DNA from: Paenibacillus qinlingensis
GTDB taxonomy: Bacteria > Bacillota > Bacilli > Paenibacillales > NBRC-103111
Direction of reading: 5' to 3'
Assembly: GCF_013204845.1 (NCBI RefSeq)
Contig: NZ_JABMKY010000003.1
Coordinates: 248,001-312,000, forward strand
Length of the DNA: 64,000 bases
Shown here: positions 47,659 to 55,731 of the stretch, one piece after another
How the letters are laid out: each line of letters begins with the position of its first letter
Position numbering within the stretch: the first letter of the stretch is position 1
The notes under the pieces: model-generated
What the model saw: only the letters and a program-made list of their open reading frames with translations
The model's database searches: none
Told to the model about the DNA's origin: nothing
Translations under genes and position numbers: made by a program

Positions 47659-48627
47659 ATGAGTACTGCACCGACAAGTGCGAAGGATGCGGCGCTTCAA
47701 GATAAGCACACGCGACTTGCCGGAATCCCAACATTTCGTTATATGAGGCGTTTTTGGCCGTTTTATGCGATGTTGGCGCCAGGTATTTTATACTTTTTAG
47801 TATTCAAGTATGTTCCGTTATTAGGAAGCATCATAGCGTTTCAAGAGTACAATTTGTATGGCGGCTTTTTGCAAAGCGATTGGGTAGGCTTCAAATGGTT
47901 TCAGCAGTTTTTCGAGTTTGTACACTTCCGACGGCTGTTATGGAATACGTTGGCCATTAGTTTTTATCAACTGATCTTTGCTTTTCCTGCCCCGATCCTA
48001 CTTGCTATTCTATTGAATGAGATCAGAAGCATGGCGATGCGCCGGACCATCCAGACCATCGTTTATCTGCCTCATTTTCTATCGTGGATCATCATTGCGG
48101 GCTTCGGTTACATGCTCCTATCCCCCCAGATCGGACTTATTAACCACATGGTAAAGGCTTTCGGTTACGAACCCATCTTTTTCCTGCAAGAACCGAGTTG
48201 GTTTCGTACGATTGTCGTCAGCTCCGGTATGTGGAAGGAAGCGGGATGGAGCGCAATTGTTTTCTTAGCGGCTATTGCTGGGATTAATCCTTCATTGTAC
48301 GAAGCTGCTCGAATAGATGGAGCTAGCCGATGGAGGCAGCTCTTGCATGTAACACTTCCCGGTATGATGCCGGCGATCATGCTGCTTTTGCTGCTGAAAA
48401 TCGGGCATACTCTCGATCTAGGCGTCGAGCAAATCTATGTCTTCTTGAGTCCCATTACATATGAAGTTGGGGACATTATCGATACGTACGCTTATCGGGA
48501 AGGCATTCTCAAAGGTGAATACAGCATGACTACGGCGATTGGATTGTTTAAGTCGATTGTCGGGTTCGTACTATTGATTGTTGCTAACCGGGTCAGCAGG
48601 AGCACGACCGGCGAGCGCCTATTCTAA
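47659..48627 (+). CDS. ABC transporter permease, LplB family (second importer)
   Basis: Inner-membrane permease of 322 residues with about six transmembrane segments. The entry motif FYAMLAPGILYFLVFKYVPL and the EAA loop LYEAARIDGASRWRQLLHVT are characteristic of LplB-type sugar permeases. GGGAGG precedes the ATG at 47659. It is the first gene of a five-gene set (two permeases, binding protein, sensor kinase, response regulator) driven by promoter copy 3. No ATPase is encoded, so a shared MsmX-like ATPase is expected. Confidence 0.93.
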   Translation: MSTAPTSAKDAALQDKHTRLAGIPTFRYMRRFWPFYAMLAPGILYFLVFKYVPLLGSIIAFQEYNLYGGFLQSDWVGFKWFQQFFEFVHFRRLLWNTLAISFYQLIFAFPAPILLAILLNEIRSMAMRRTIQTIVYLPHFLSWIIIAGFGYMLLSPQIGLINHMVKAFGYEPIFFLQEPSWFRTIVVSSGMWKEAGWSAIVFLAAIAGINPSLYEAARIDGASRWRQLLHVTLPGMMPAIMLLLLLKIGHTLDLGVEQIYVFLSPITYEVGDIIDTYAYREGILKGEYSMTTAIGLFKSIVGFVLLIVANRVSRSTTGERLF

Positions 48628-48644
48628 GAGAGGAGGAACAAGCG

Positions 48645-49523
48645 ATGCGCTATCGTCTCACATTCGGAGAAAAAGTCTTCGATGCGCTTAACTACATCGT
48701 ACTGCTCATTGCGTGCGCTGCTGTTATGCTGCCCTTCCTCTATATCATCGCAAGCTCGCTTAGTTCGCCGGAAGCGCTGATCCGGGGGGAAGTCACTTTT
48801 TGGCCTAAAGGTTTAAATCTTACGAATTATCAAGTGGTGATGGAAAATAAAGTATTTTGGAGATCCTTTGGCATCACTTTATTCATCGTCGTTGTCGGAA
48901 CGGCGGTCAATATGTTCATGACAGTCGTAACGGCATATCCACTCGCTAAGCAGGGTCTTAAAGGAAAAAATATCATTTTGCTGCTGATTGTCTTTACGAT
49001 GATTTTCCAAGCGCCAATGATTCCGACATACTTAATTGTAAAAAACCTTCACTTGCTGAACACGGTATGGGCTTTAATCATTCCTGGTGCGATTTCGGCC
49101 TTCAATATGTTCATATGCCTGACTTTCTTCCGGTCGCTGCCAGAAGAGCTGTTCGAGGCAGCCCGTGTGGATGGCATGAAGGAGTTCTCCATTTTGTGGC
49201 GAATTGCAGTTCCTTTATCAACACCTATTATGGTGACGCTGATTCTCTTTTATGCCGTCAGTCATTGGAACAATTACTTTTCTGCGCTACTGTACATTAA
49301 TGATTTCAAACAAAGGCCACTACAGCTGTATCTTTACAATTTGATTGCACAGTTTAACATGAATGAGGAAATGGCATCGCTAGTTGAATCCAACGTCGTT
49401 CTTTCCCCCCAAGGTCTGCAGATGGCTACAATTCTAGTCGCGACAGTTCCAATCCTATTGGTTTACCCTTTCATCCAGAAGCACTTTATTAAGGGTGCAC
49501 TCATCGGTTCGATCAAAGAATAA
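48645..49523 (+). CDS. ABC transporter permease, YtcP family (second importer)
   Basis: Second permease, 292 residues with six transmembrane segments. The EAA loop reads ELFEAARVDGMKEFSILWRI and the C-terminus YPFIQKHFIKGALIGSIKE is diagnostic of the YtcP group. GAGGAGG precedes the ATG and the gap to the upstream permease is 17 nt. It forms the membrane pore together with that protein and receives ligand from the lipoprotein at 49565. Confidence 0.93.
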   Translation: MRYRLTFGEKVFDALNYIVLLIACAAVMLPFLYIIASSLSSPEALIRGEVTFWPKGLNLTNYQVVMENKVFWRSFGITLFIVVVGTAVNMFMTVVTAYPLAKQGLKGKNIILLLIVFTMIFQAPMIPTYLIVKNLHLLNTVWALIIPGAISAFNMFICLTFFRSLPEELFEAARVDGMKEFSILWRIAVPLSTPIMVTLILFYAVSHWNNYFSALLYINDFKQRPLQLYLYNLIAQFNMNEEMASLVESNVVLSPQGLQMATILVATVPILLVYPFIQKHFIKGALIGSIKE

Positions 49524-49564
49524 CGCGCTTTGATTACTAAACAAGATCTGAGAGGAAGGTTTAT

Positions 49565-51100
49565 ATGAGAAAAGGGTTTAAGCAAACAGCATGTATATTG
49601 TCCGCTTTCACGTTACTAGCTGCAGGGTGTGGAAACGGGGAAGAGAATACGGTCAGCACGCCAGCAGCGACCAAAACGGCAGAGGCAACGCAAGCACCTA
49701 CCGCAACACCAGCGGCACCAGTTAAAATTCGGATGTTTGCTTCCGATCAATCACTTCCTCCATTAGATGCGAATGATCCCAACATTGTCTTTATGGAGAA
49801 GAAAACGAACACGGACGTAGACTTGGTATCACTACCCCATTCGCAGTATGAAGACCAGCTTAAGCTGAAATTTGCATCCGGCGATTTCCCGGATGTCTAT
49901 CAATCCTGGTCTGGCCCTGAAGCCGACCTGATTGCCGCAGGCAAGGTTCTCGAACTGAATGATCTGATCGATAAATTTGGTTCAAACTTGAAAAAGAATA
50001 TTCCCCAAGCTGCATGGGATGCTGTATCTGTAAATGGTAAAATTCTTGCCATTCCGCAGCCTTCCAGTAATTCGAATTCAACGCTGTACGTGCGTCAAGA
50101 CTGGTTGGATAAGTTAGGACTGCAAGCTCCCAAAACTTCCGATGAACTGATGACTGTGCTGAAGGCATTCCGGGATAAAGACCCGAACGGAAACGGCAAG
50201 AAGGATGAAATCCCATTCTCCATGCGGGAGAAATTCACTTGGGGCGACAATATCTTCGGTATGTGGGGAGTCAATAACTCCTATACGGAAGTTTATTACA
50301 ACAACGAAGTGATCATCCAGAATATTCATCCCAATATGAAGCAATCGCTTGGATTTATTAAATCGATGGTGGATGAAAAAGTCATGGATTCTGAGTTCCT
50401 GACGAATTCCAGGACGGTGTGGGAACAGAAAATCAAATCCGGGTTGGTCGGCATGTGGTCGCACACCCAACAACTGGCATGGCAATGGCAAGCGGATCTA
50501 GACAAAACGATTCCGAACGATAAACCGAATGTCGTCGCCATTCCTACTCCGCGAGGTACAGGTTATGATGGTCCTCTCGGCACCCGTTGGAGCCCGGTTG
50601 CCAAAACGTACATCATCATGAAGAGTACCAAAAATCCGGAAGCCGTCATCAAATATTTTGATTGGCTGATGAGCGAAGAAGGCCAGATGTTCACCGATTT
50701 GGGTCAAGAAGGAGATTCTTATAAGAAGGACAACGGCAAGATCGTAGTGGATACTGCGAAGATGGAGAAAAATAAAGCATTTAATGTGATCTTCAAGATT
50801 CATGGAACGAATCCAGCAGTGGAAGAAGCCAAACTGAGCAATCCTGCTGCATTTGCCAAGTTGAAGGCTGCATGGGCTGTAGGTGATAAGGAAGGTTTCA
50901 AGAATGAGGCAGTAGGTATGCCGGCTGCTAAAAACACGTACAACATTGATACCATGTTCCTTGAAGAAGGCAGCAAAATTGTATTGGGCAAAGCACCTGT
51001 TGAACACTTTGACGAATTCGTTAAAACCTGGCGCAAGCAGGGCGGCGATCAGATGGTCAAGGAGCGTACAGACTGGTACAATAAAAATAGGAAAAAATAG
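49565..51100 (+). CDS. extracellular solute-binding lipoprotein of the second importer
   Basis: Sugar-binding lipoprotein of 511 residues with lipobox LAAGC (Cys22). A Thr/Ala/Pro-rich linker (about 30-54) precedes the binding lobes. DFPDVYQSWSGPEADLIAAG and SVNGKILAIPQPSSNSNSTL are typical LplA-type features. GAGGAAGG precedes the ATG. The hairpin after it may attenuate the downstream sensor genes. The ligand should be the oligosaccharide released by the secreted beta-helix enzyme (inferred from locus context). Confidence 0.93.
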   Translation: MRKGFKQTACILSAFTLLAAGCGNGEENTVSTPAATKTAEATQAPTATPAAPVKIRMFASDQSLPPLDANDPNIVFMEKKTNTDVDLVSLPHSQYEDQLKLKFASGDFPDVYQSWSGPEADLIAAGKVLELNDLIDKFGSNLKKNIPQAAWDAVSVNGKILAIPQPSSNSNSTLYVRQDWLDKLGLQAPKTSDELMTVLKAFRDKDPNGNGKKDEIPFSMREKFTWGDNIFGMWGVNNSYTEVYYNNEVIIQNIHPNMKQSLGFIKSMVDEKVMDSEFLTNSRTVWEQKIKSGLVGMWSHTQQLAWQWQADLDKTIPNDKPNVVAIPTPRGTGYDGPLGTRWSPVAKTYIIMKSTKNPEAVIKYFDWLMSEEGQMFTDLGQEGDSYKKDNGKIVVDTAKMEKNKAFNVIFKIHGTNPAVEEAKLSNPAAFAKLKAAWAVGDKEGFKNEAVGMPAAKNTYNIDTMFLEEGSKIVLGKAPVEHFDEFVKTWRKQGGDQMVKERTDWYNKNRKK

Positions 51101-51119
51101 GTCATTGGGTTCGGAAAGC

Positions 51120-51151
51120 AACCCTCGACCGGGTTTCCCGGGAGAGGGTTG
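51120..51151 (+). terminator. partial terminator or attenuator between binding protein and sensor kinase
   Basis: CAACCCTC / GAGGGTTG stem enclosing a GC-rich hairpin CCGGG-TTT-CCCGG, followed by TTCTTCTTC rather than a pure T-run. Confidence 0.55.
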
Positions 51152-51186
51152 TTCTTCTTCACCTGTATGGGGGTGCAGACGCAGAA

Positions 51187-52983
51187 GTGTGGAAGAAAAT
51201 ACATGCATCCTTAAAGTGGAAGCTGGTTAGCCTGCTCATCGTTATCATTGTGTCAATGGTGTCGATGATCGGGTTTTTCAGCTATTATGATACGTCCCGG
51301 ACCATAAGGCAGGACGTATCACATTTCAGTGAGCAAATCTTGCGCCAAGCCAATCTCAATCTGAACCGACAGTACATGGAATACGAGCGTGGACTCCTGG
51401 TTCTTGGAACAAGCAATGAGTTCACGGAGTGGCTCAAAGTTGATCCAACGGACAGGTTCGAGCTTATTTCTGGCTTCCATTCTTTGGAACGTAATTACTT
51501 GCGGTCTTTTCTTGTGCGCCAGCCTGAGATCATGTCCATATCCATGTTATCGGATAGGGGCGGCGAATTTAATTATGCACTCACTTCTGGGTTATCTAAG
51601 GATTATTCGATGGCCAACGAGCCATGGTTGAGTGAAGTCGGTCGGCTTGAGAAGGTTCATCATCGTGTCGTTCAAAGTACCGCATACGTGAACTATAAAA
51701 GTAATCCGGAGCAAGTGCTTATCTTGTCGATGGCTGGACAATTCGGTGAGCCTGATGCCAAAGGATTCCTGAAGATGGATATCTCATTAGAACCAGTGCA
51801 AACCATTCTCAACCAGATGCAGCTTGGGGATAAAGGTTTAGGACTTATTGCCAAACCAGATGGAACCATCTTGGTTCACCAGAATCAATCGAAAGTGGGC
51901 AGCGTTCTGGAACCTGATATTACCGAACAATTGACTGCGCAAAGCGGTACTTACCTTCGGAAAGAAACACAACAGCTGATTGTATTCGATACGATCTCTT
52001 ACACTGGTTGGAAAACAGTCGCCATATTATCCAATCAAGATATTACGTCCAGTATCATTAGGGTTCGAAACGTCACAATCGGGATCGCATCGACGGGGAT
52101 TATACTTGCCATCATTCTTGTCGCGTTGGTTGCCACTTCGATCACAAGCCGGTTGTCCAAGCTCAGATCCCATATGAAGCGGGCTCAGTATGGTAATTTC
52201 AGGGATCGCATTCATATTGAAGGTACGGACGAAGTGTCAGATTTAAGCCATTCCTTTAACCGGATGTTAAATGAACTCGAAGACTCGATCCTACAGTTGA
52301 CGGAGACACAGTTGATGCAGCAACGAGCCGTATTCTCTGCGATGCAGTCTCAGATTCGCTCTCATTTTTTATATAATTCACTAGAATCAATTAATTCTAT
52401 GGCTCATTTAGCTGGACATACGGACATCGAGAAGACCTCCATCTCGTTATCTCGCATGCTTAGATACACATCCAACTACCAGGATATGCTTGTGAAGCTG
52501 GAGGATGAGATTGCTCATGTCAGTCACTATATGAATATAAGCCGAATCCGTTTCGGAGAGGAAGTCAGCTATGGGATTCATATCCCAGATGACTGCCGAG
52601 AGGTACTCTGTTTAAAAGTTATTCTTCAGCCAATTGCTGAGAATGCGATCAAGCACGGCATTGAAACCACCGGTGAGCCGACCCGTTTGGAGGTATCTGC
52701 GCAGCGGGACGGTGACTTCGTCTCTATCATTTTTGAGGATAATGGGAAAAACTACGACGAAGAGCGGCTGGAAGCTTTCCGTACTCGACTGCTTAAGGTG
52801 ACGCCATCGGAAGAAGAATACGCCTCGCTCACGAATGTCGGTCTCTTAAACGTTCATTTCCGTTTGCAAGCCTTTTACCAGATGAATGGTGTAGGAGTGG
52901 AAATAGATAAAGGAAGCCGTCATGGGGGCGTTAAGGTTACCGTAAGGATTCCCTACAGATTGAACAAGCAAAAGGAGCGATAG
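51187..52983 (+). CDS. sensor histidine kinase, YesM family
   Basis: Membrane sensor kinase of 598 residues. TM1 is about 12-34 (LVSLLIVIIVSMVSMIGFFS), an extracellular Cache-like sensor runs to about 290, and TM2 is about 296-320 (VTIGIASTGIILAIILVALV). Then come HAMP, His_kinase (phosphoacceptor His in QIRSHFLYNSLESINSMA) and HATPase (IAENAIKHGIETTG, FEDNGKNYDEE). The start is GTG 51187 with GGGGGTG about 11 nt upstream; an ATG at 51167 is out of frame. It acts with the response regulator 5 nt downstream, sensing an extracellular ligand for this locus. Confidence 0.92.
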   Translation: MWKKIHASLKWKLVSLLIVIIVSMVSMIGFFSYYDTSRTIRQDVSHFSEQILRQANLNLNRQYMEYERGLLVLGTSNEFTEWLKVDPTDRFELISGFHSLERNYLRSFLVRQPEIMSISMLSDRGGEFNYALTSGLSKDYSMANEPWLSEVGRLEKVHHRVVQSTAYVNYKSNPEQVLILSMAGQFGEPDAKGFLKMDISLEPVQTILNQMQLGDKGLGLIAKPDGTILVHQNQSKVGSVLEPDITEQLTAQSGTYLRKETQQLIVFDTISYTGWKTVAILSNQDITSSIIRVRNVTIGIASTGIILAIILVALVATSITSRLSKLRSHMKRAQYGNFRDRIHIEGTDEVSDLSHSFNRMLNELEDSILQLTETQLMQQRAVFSAMQSQIRSHFLYNSLESINSMAHLAGHTDIEKTSISLSRMLRYTSNYQDMLVKLEDEIAHVSHYMNISRIRFGEEVSYGIHIPDDCREVLCLKVILQPIAENAIKHGIETTGEPTRLEVSAQRDGDFVSIIFEDNGKNYDEERLEAFRTRLLKVTPSEEEYASLTNVGLLNVHFRLQAFYQMNGVGVEIDKGSRHGGVKVTVRIPYRLNKQKER

Positions 52984-52988
52984 CCGAA

Positions 52989-54077
52989 ATGTTCCGTGTA
53001 CTTATCGCAGATGACGAGCACCTTATTCGGTCGAGTTTGACCAGCAAAATCGAGCAGTTCAGCGAGGAAACAGTTGTTTCAGGCTTGGCAGCCAACGGTG
53101 TGAAGGCACTGGAATGGTTGGAAGAACATTACGCGGATATATGCGTGACGGATGTCAAAATGCCGCTAATGGGCGGATTGGATCTGATTGCGAAGGTCAA
53201 CGAGAGATATCCCTGGATGATTTCTGTGGTCGTTTCCAGCTATGATGAATTTGAATTTGCCAAAACAAGCATGCAGCTCGGAGCTATCGATTATATTATC
53301 AAGCCTGTGGACCAGGGGCAGTTGAATGGAGCACTTGCCCGTGCAATCGGTGAGGTTGCCTCGCAGCGGCGAGCGGAAGCCGCCATGCTGTTCATGCGAT
53401 CGATTCCTCATCATCAGGATATGCTGCAGCGTTGGGTGCTGCAAATCCAGACGGTTCAACTCGAGACGCTTCCGCTTCTCGTCGTGGATACTTTGGAAAT
53501 GTTGGAGACTCTAGCAGGGGACCGATTCTATCTGTTAAATCCACTCTCCATGGCATGGTTGGAAATGATTGTGGAAGAGCTCAAGAAAGAAAAGGTAAAG
53601 ATCGAGCTTCAAGAGGGTAAGGATTTGGGCCTCTGGGAGAAGACGATTCTGCAGAATAAAGTGCGCAGCTATTTTCGGTTGTGTGCAGTACGCCGTCTGG
53701 AGGAAGGGGCACAGCGTATTTTTGCAGTCACGCAAGCTGTTAAGGACCAACCTTCCCGCAGGGCGATAGAAGAAGTAAAAGCATTCATAAACGACCATTA
53801 CGCGGATAAGCTAAATCTGCAGGAAATTGCAGACCGGGTTGCGATAAGCAGGAATCATTTCGCCCATTTATTCAAACAGGAAACGGGTACGACGGTTTGG
53901 AACTATTTGATTCAAATACGGATGGGAAAAGCGAGAGAGTTGCTGCTTGGCACCGATAAGCGAATTTATGAGATTGCACACGATGTAGGATACGATAACA
54001 GTGTTCACTTTTCTCAGGTATTTAAAGATCAGTTTGGCTTAACTCCCGCTGAATTCAAAAAACGAATGGAACGTTAA
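52989..54077 (+). CDS. response regulator, YesN type (REC + AraC HTH)
   Basis: Response regulator of 362 residues. The REC domain has VLIADDEHLIRSSL, phospho-acceptor Asp in DICVTDVKMPLMGG (about 55) and Lys in DYIIKPVD (about 105). The C-terminal AraC HTH pair reads LQEIADRVAISRNHFAHLFK and IYEIAHDVGYDNSVHFSQVF, ending FGLTPAEFKKRME. AAAGGAGCGA precedes the ATG. It is the best candidate for the activator that reads the CCTYATTGT promoters at 40.4, 44.7, 47.6 and 54.1 kb (inferred). Confidence 0.93.
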   Translation: MFRVLIADDEHLIRSSLTSKIEQFSEETVVSGLAANGVKALEWLEEHYADICVTDVKMPLMGGLDLIAKVNERYPWMISVVVSSYDEFEFAKTSMQLGAIDYIIKPVDQGQLNGALARAIGEVASQRRAEAAMLFMRSIPHHQDMLQRWVLQIQTVQLETLPLLVVDTLEMLETLAGDRFYLLNPLSMAWLEMIVEELKKEKVKIELQEGKDLGLWEKTILQNKVRSYFRLCAVRRLEEGAQRIFAVTQAVKDQPSRRAIEEVKAFINDHYADKLNLQEIADRVAISRNHFAHLFKQETGTTVWNYLIQIRMGKARELLLGTDKRIYEIAHDVGYDNSVHFSQVFKDQFGLTPAEFKKRMER

Positions 54078-54101
54078 GTCAGATTCATTTTCCGACGATT
54101 C

Positions 54102-54173
54102 CGATATATATCGTGCCATGACCTCATTGTGACGCAGGTCCAATTCTCCTACAATGAAATTAAAGCGTTCTCA
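54102..54173 (+). promoter_or_regulatory. shared regulon promoter, copy 4, with cre-like site
   Basis: CGATATATATCG (54102-54113), box CCTCATTGT (54122-54130), 19 nt, then -10 TACAAT (54150-54155). TTAAAGCGTTCTCA (54160-54173) matches the CcpA cre consensus at 13 of 14 positions and sits at the expected transcription start. This suggests catabolite repression. Confidence 0.7.
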
Positions 54174-54198
54174 TTGATTAGCTCATAGGAGGAATAAC

Positions 54199-55479
54199 AT
54201 GAGTCAATTCTATAAAGTAGAGCAATCCAACGGAAATTGGTCGTTTATATCGCCGCAAAACAAACCTTTCTATTCTGTAGGTGTAAATGGTGTACATAAT
54301 CAGATTGTGGATCAGGCACATTGGCTGAAAACGGATCTGGTACACAAATATGGCGGGAATCGCGAATGGTTTCCCAAATGGGCTAAGGAAAAGCTAAGTC
54401 AGGTTGGGCAGTTCGGCTTCAACACATTAGGCGCTTGGCATGAACCCTACTTTTGGGGAAACGGCATTCCGAAAACCGTTGAAATCCGCATGTCTAGATT
54501 TGCGCCGAAGGTGAATACGGATTGGGGGACAGGCTTCCCTGATGTTTTCGACCCCAAATTTCATGCTTCTGTGGAACGCGCATGTCTGGATTGCTTTATG
54601 AGCGGACGTGGCGAAGCGCTACTGAACGATCCGGGCGTTATTGGGTATTATACCGATAATGAAATACATTGGTGGGGACACGGGGGCAAATGGGGCAACA
54701 ATGACCCTGGCAACGGCGCTAACGATACGAGCTTAGTTGACGACTATTTGGAACAGCCGGCAAGCGGGTACGGCAAGTTGGCTTGGATCGAGATGTTGAA
54801 GAAACATCACAACTCGATTGAGGTTTTGAATGAGACTTGGGGAGCGGAATATACGGATTTTGAAGATTTGGCGCATATTGCGGTTTACCGAGCGGATCAT
54901 CCGGAAGCGCTGGGAGCGGATAAAATGGCTTTCCTTCGTCGGATTGCAGAAGTGTATTACCAAACGACATCGGCAGCGCTTAAACGATACGATCCAAACC
55001 GGCTAAACCTGGGGGATAGGATGGTTGGAACGAGTACGCCTGAGATTGTTTTTGATGTAATGAAAGATTATACTGATGTGATTACGCTGAACTTTTACAG
55101 CTTCGACTTGCCTGAACGGTGGATGAGTCACATTCATACTCGAACCGGATTACCGATGATGATCACGGAATTCAGCTTTTGCGCTGGCGCGGAAGCAGGA
55201 TTTCTGATCAATACGAACGGTGCCCGTAATGTTCTTGTCCGGTCTCAAGCTCGCAGGGGCGAAACGTATCGCAACTTTGTGGAAGAAGCGGCGCGTATAC
55301 CCTGTGTTGTGGGAACACATTGGTTCGCCATGTATGACTATGGGAATCCGCAAGGCTTGATTGGGAATTATGGGTTGCTTGATCTTGCAGATGAGCCCTA
55401 TGGAGAGTTCGCGGAATTGGTTCGTCAAGCGAATGAGGAAGTGCTTGGGATCAGACATTCGCATTCGAAGGAATTGTAA
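54199..55479 (+). CDS. clan GH-A glycoside hydrolase, GH42/GH50-like, family not settled
   Basis: Cytoplasmic TIM-barrel hydrolase of 426 residues. GYYTDNEIHWWG (Glu about 155) is a good acid/base motif after strand 4 and LPMMITEFSF (Glu about 323) a good nucleophile motif after strand 7. Together they place it in clan GH-A. PFYSVGVNGVHNQI near the N-terminus recalls agarase-like GH50 and related GH42 relatives. It is shorter than GH42 and lacks the zinc Cys cluster. AGGAGG lies 7 nt before the ATG. It is a monocistronic unit driven by promoter copy 4. A beta-galactoside-like substrate is plausible. Confidence 0.82.
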   Translation: MSQFYKVEQSNGNWSFISPQNKPFYSVGVNGVHNQIVDQAHWLKTDLVHKYGGNREWFPKWAKEKLSQVGQFGFNTLGAWHEPYFWGNGIPKTVEIRMSRFAPKVNTDWGTGFPDVFDPKFHASVERACLDCFMSGRGEALLNDPGVIGYYTDNEIHWWGHGGKWGNNDPGNGANDTSLVDDYLEQPASGYGKLAWIEMLKKHHNSIEVLNETWGAEYTDFEDLAHIAVYRADHPEALGADKMAFLRRIAEVYYQTTSAALKRYDPNRLNLGDRMVGTSTPEIVFDVMKDYTDVITLNFYSFDLPERWMSHIHTRTGLPMMITEFSFCAGAEAGFLINTNGARNVLVRSQARRGETYRNFVEEAARIPCVVGTHWFAMYDYGNPQGLIGNYGLLDLADEPYGEFAELVRQANEEVLGIRHSHSKEL

Positions 55480-55510
55480 TTAGGAGAAGTTGATTGTACG
55501 CATGGATCAT

Positions 55511-55550
55511 ACGCCGCTAGCTCATTGTTATTGGAGCTGGCGGCGTTTTC
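55511..55550 (+). terminator. intrinsic terminator after the GH-A hydrolase
   Basis: ACGCCGCTAGCTC / GAGCTGGCGGCGT stem with one G-U pair, followed by TTTC. Confidence 0.85.
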
Positions 55551-55640
55551 ATGTTCGAAAGCAGATGTTAGCGTGAGTATATGAAACCATTTGGGTTTTC
55601 GTGTACACTTAGCATGAAGCTTAACGAACACTAAACTGAT

Positions 55641-55677
55641 ATATCCACAAATACTCCTTCACAAAGATTGTGGATAA
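55641..55677. promoter_or_regulatory. inverted pair of DnaA-box-like sites upstream of adeR
   Basis: ATATCCACA (55641-55649) and TGTGGATAA (55669-55677, a perfect DnaA box on the minus strand) lie in inverted orientation. ATCCACAA and TTGTGGAT form an exact 8-bp inverted repeat. Whether DnaA or the PucR-type regulator binds is not known. Confidence 0.4.
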
Positions 55678-55731
55678 CTTTTGGCGAAGCGTAGAACGAG
55701 AACGAGAACGAGTAGAGAGAAGTGAGTTCAC

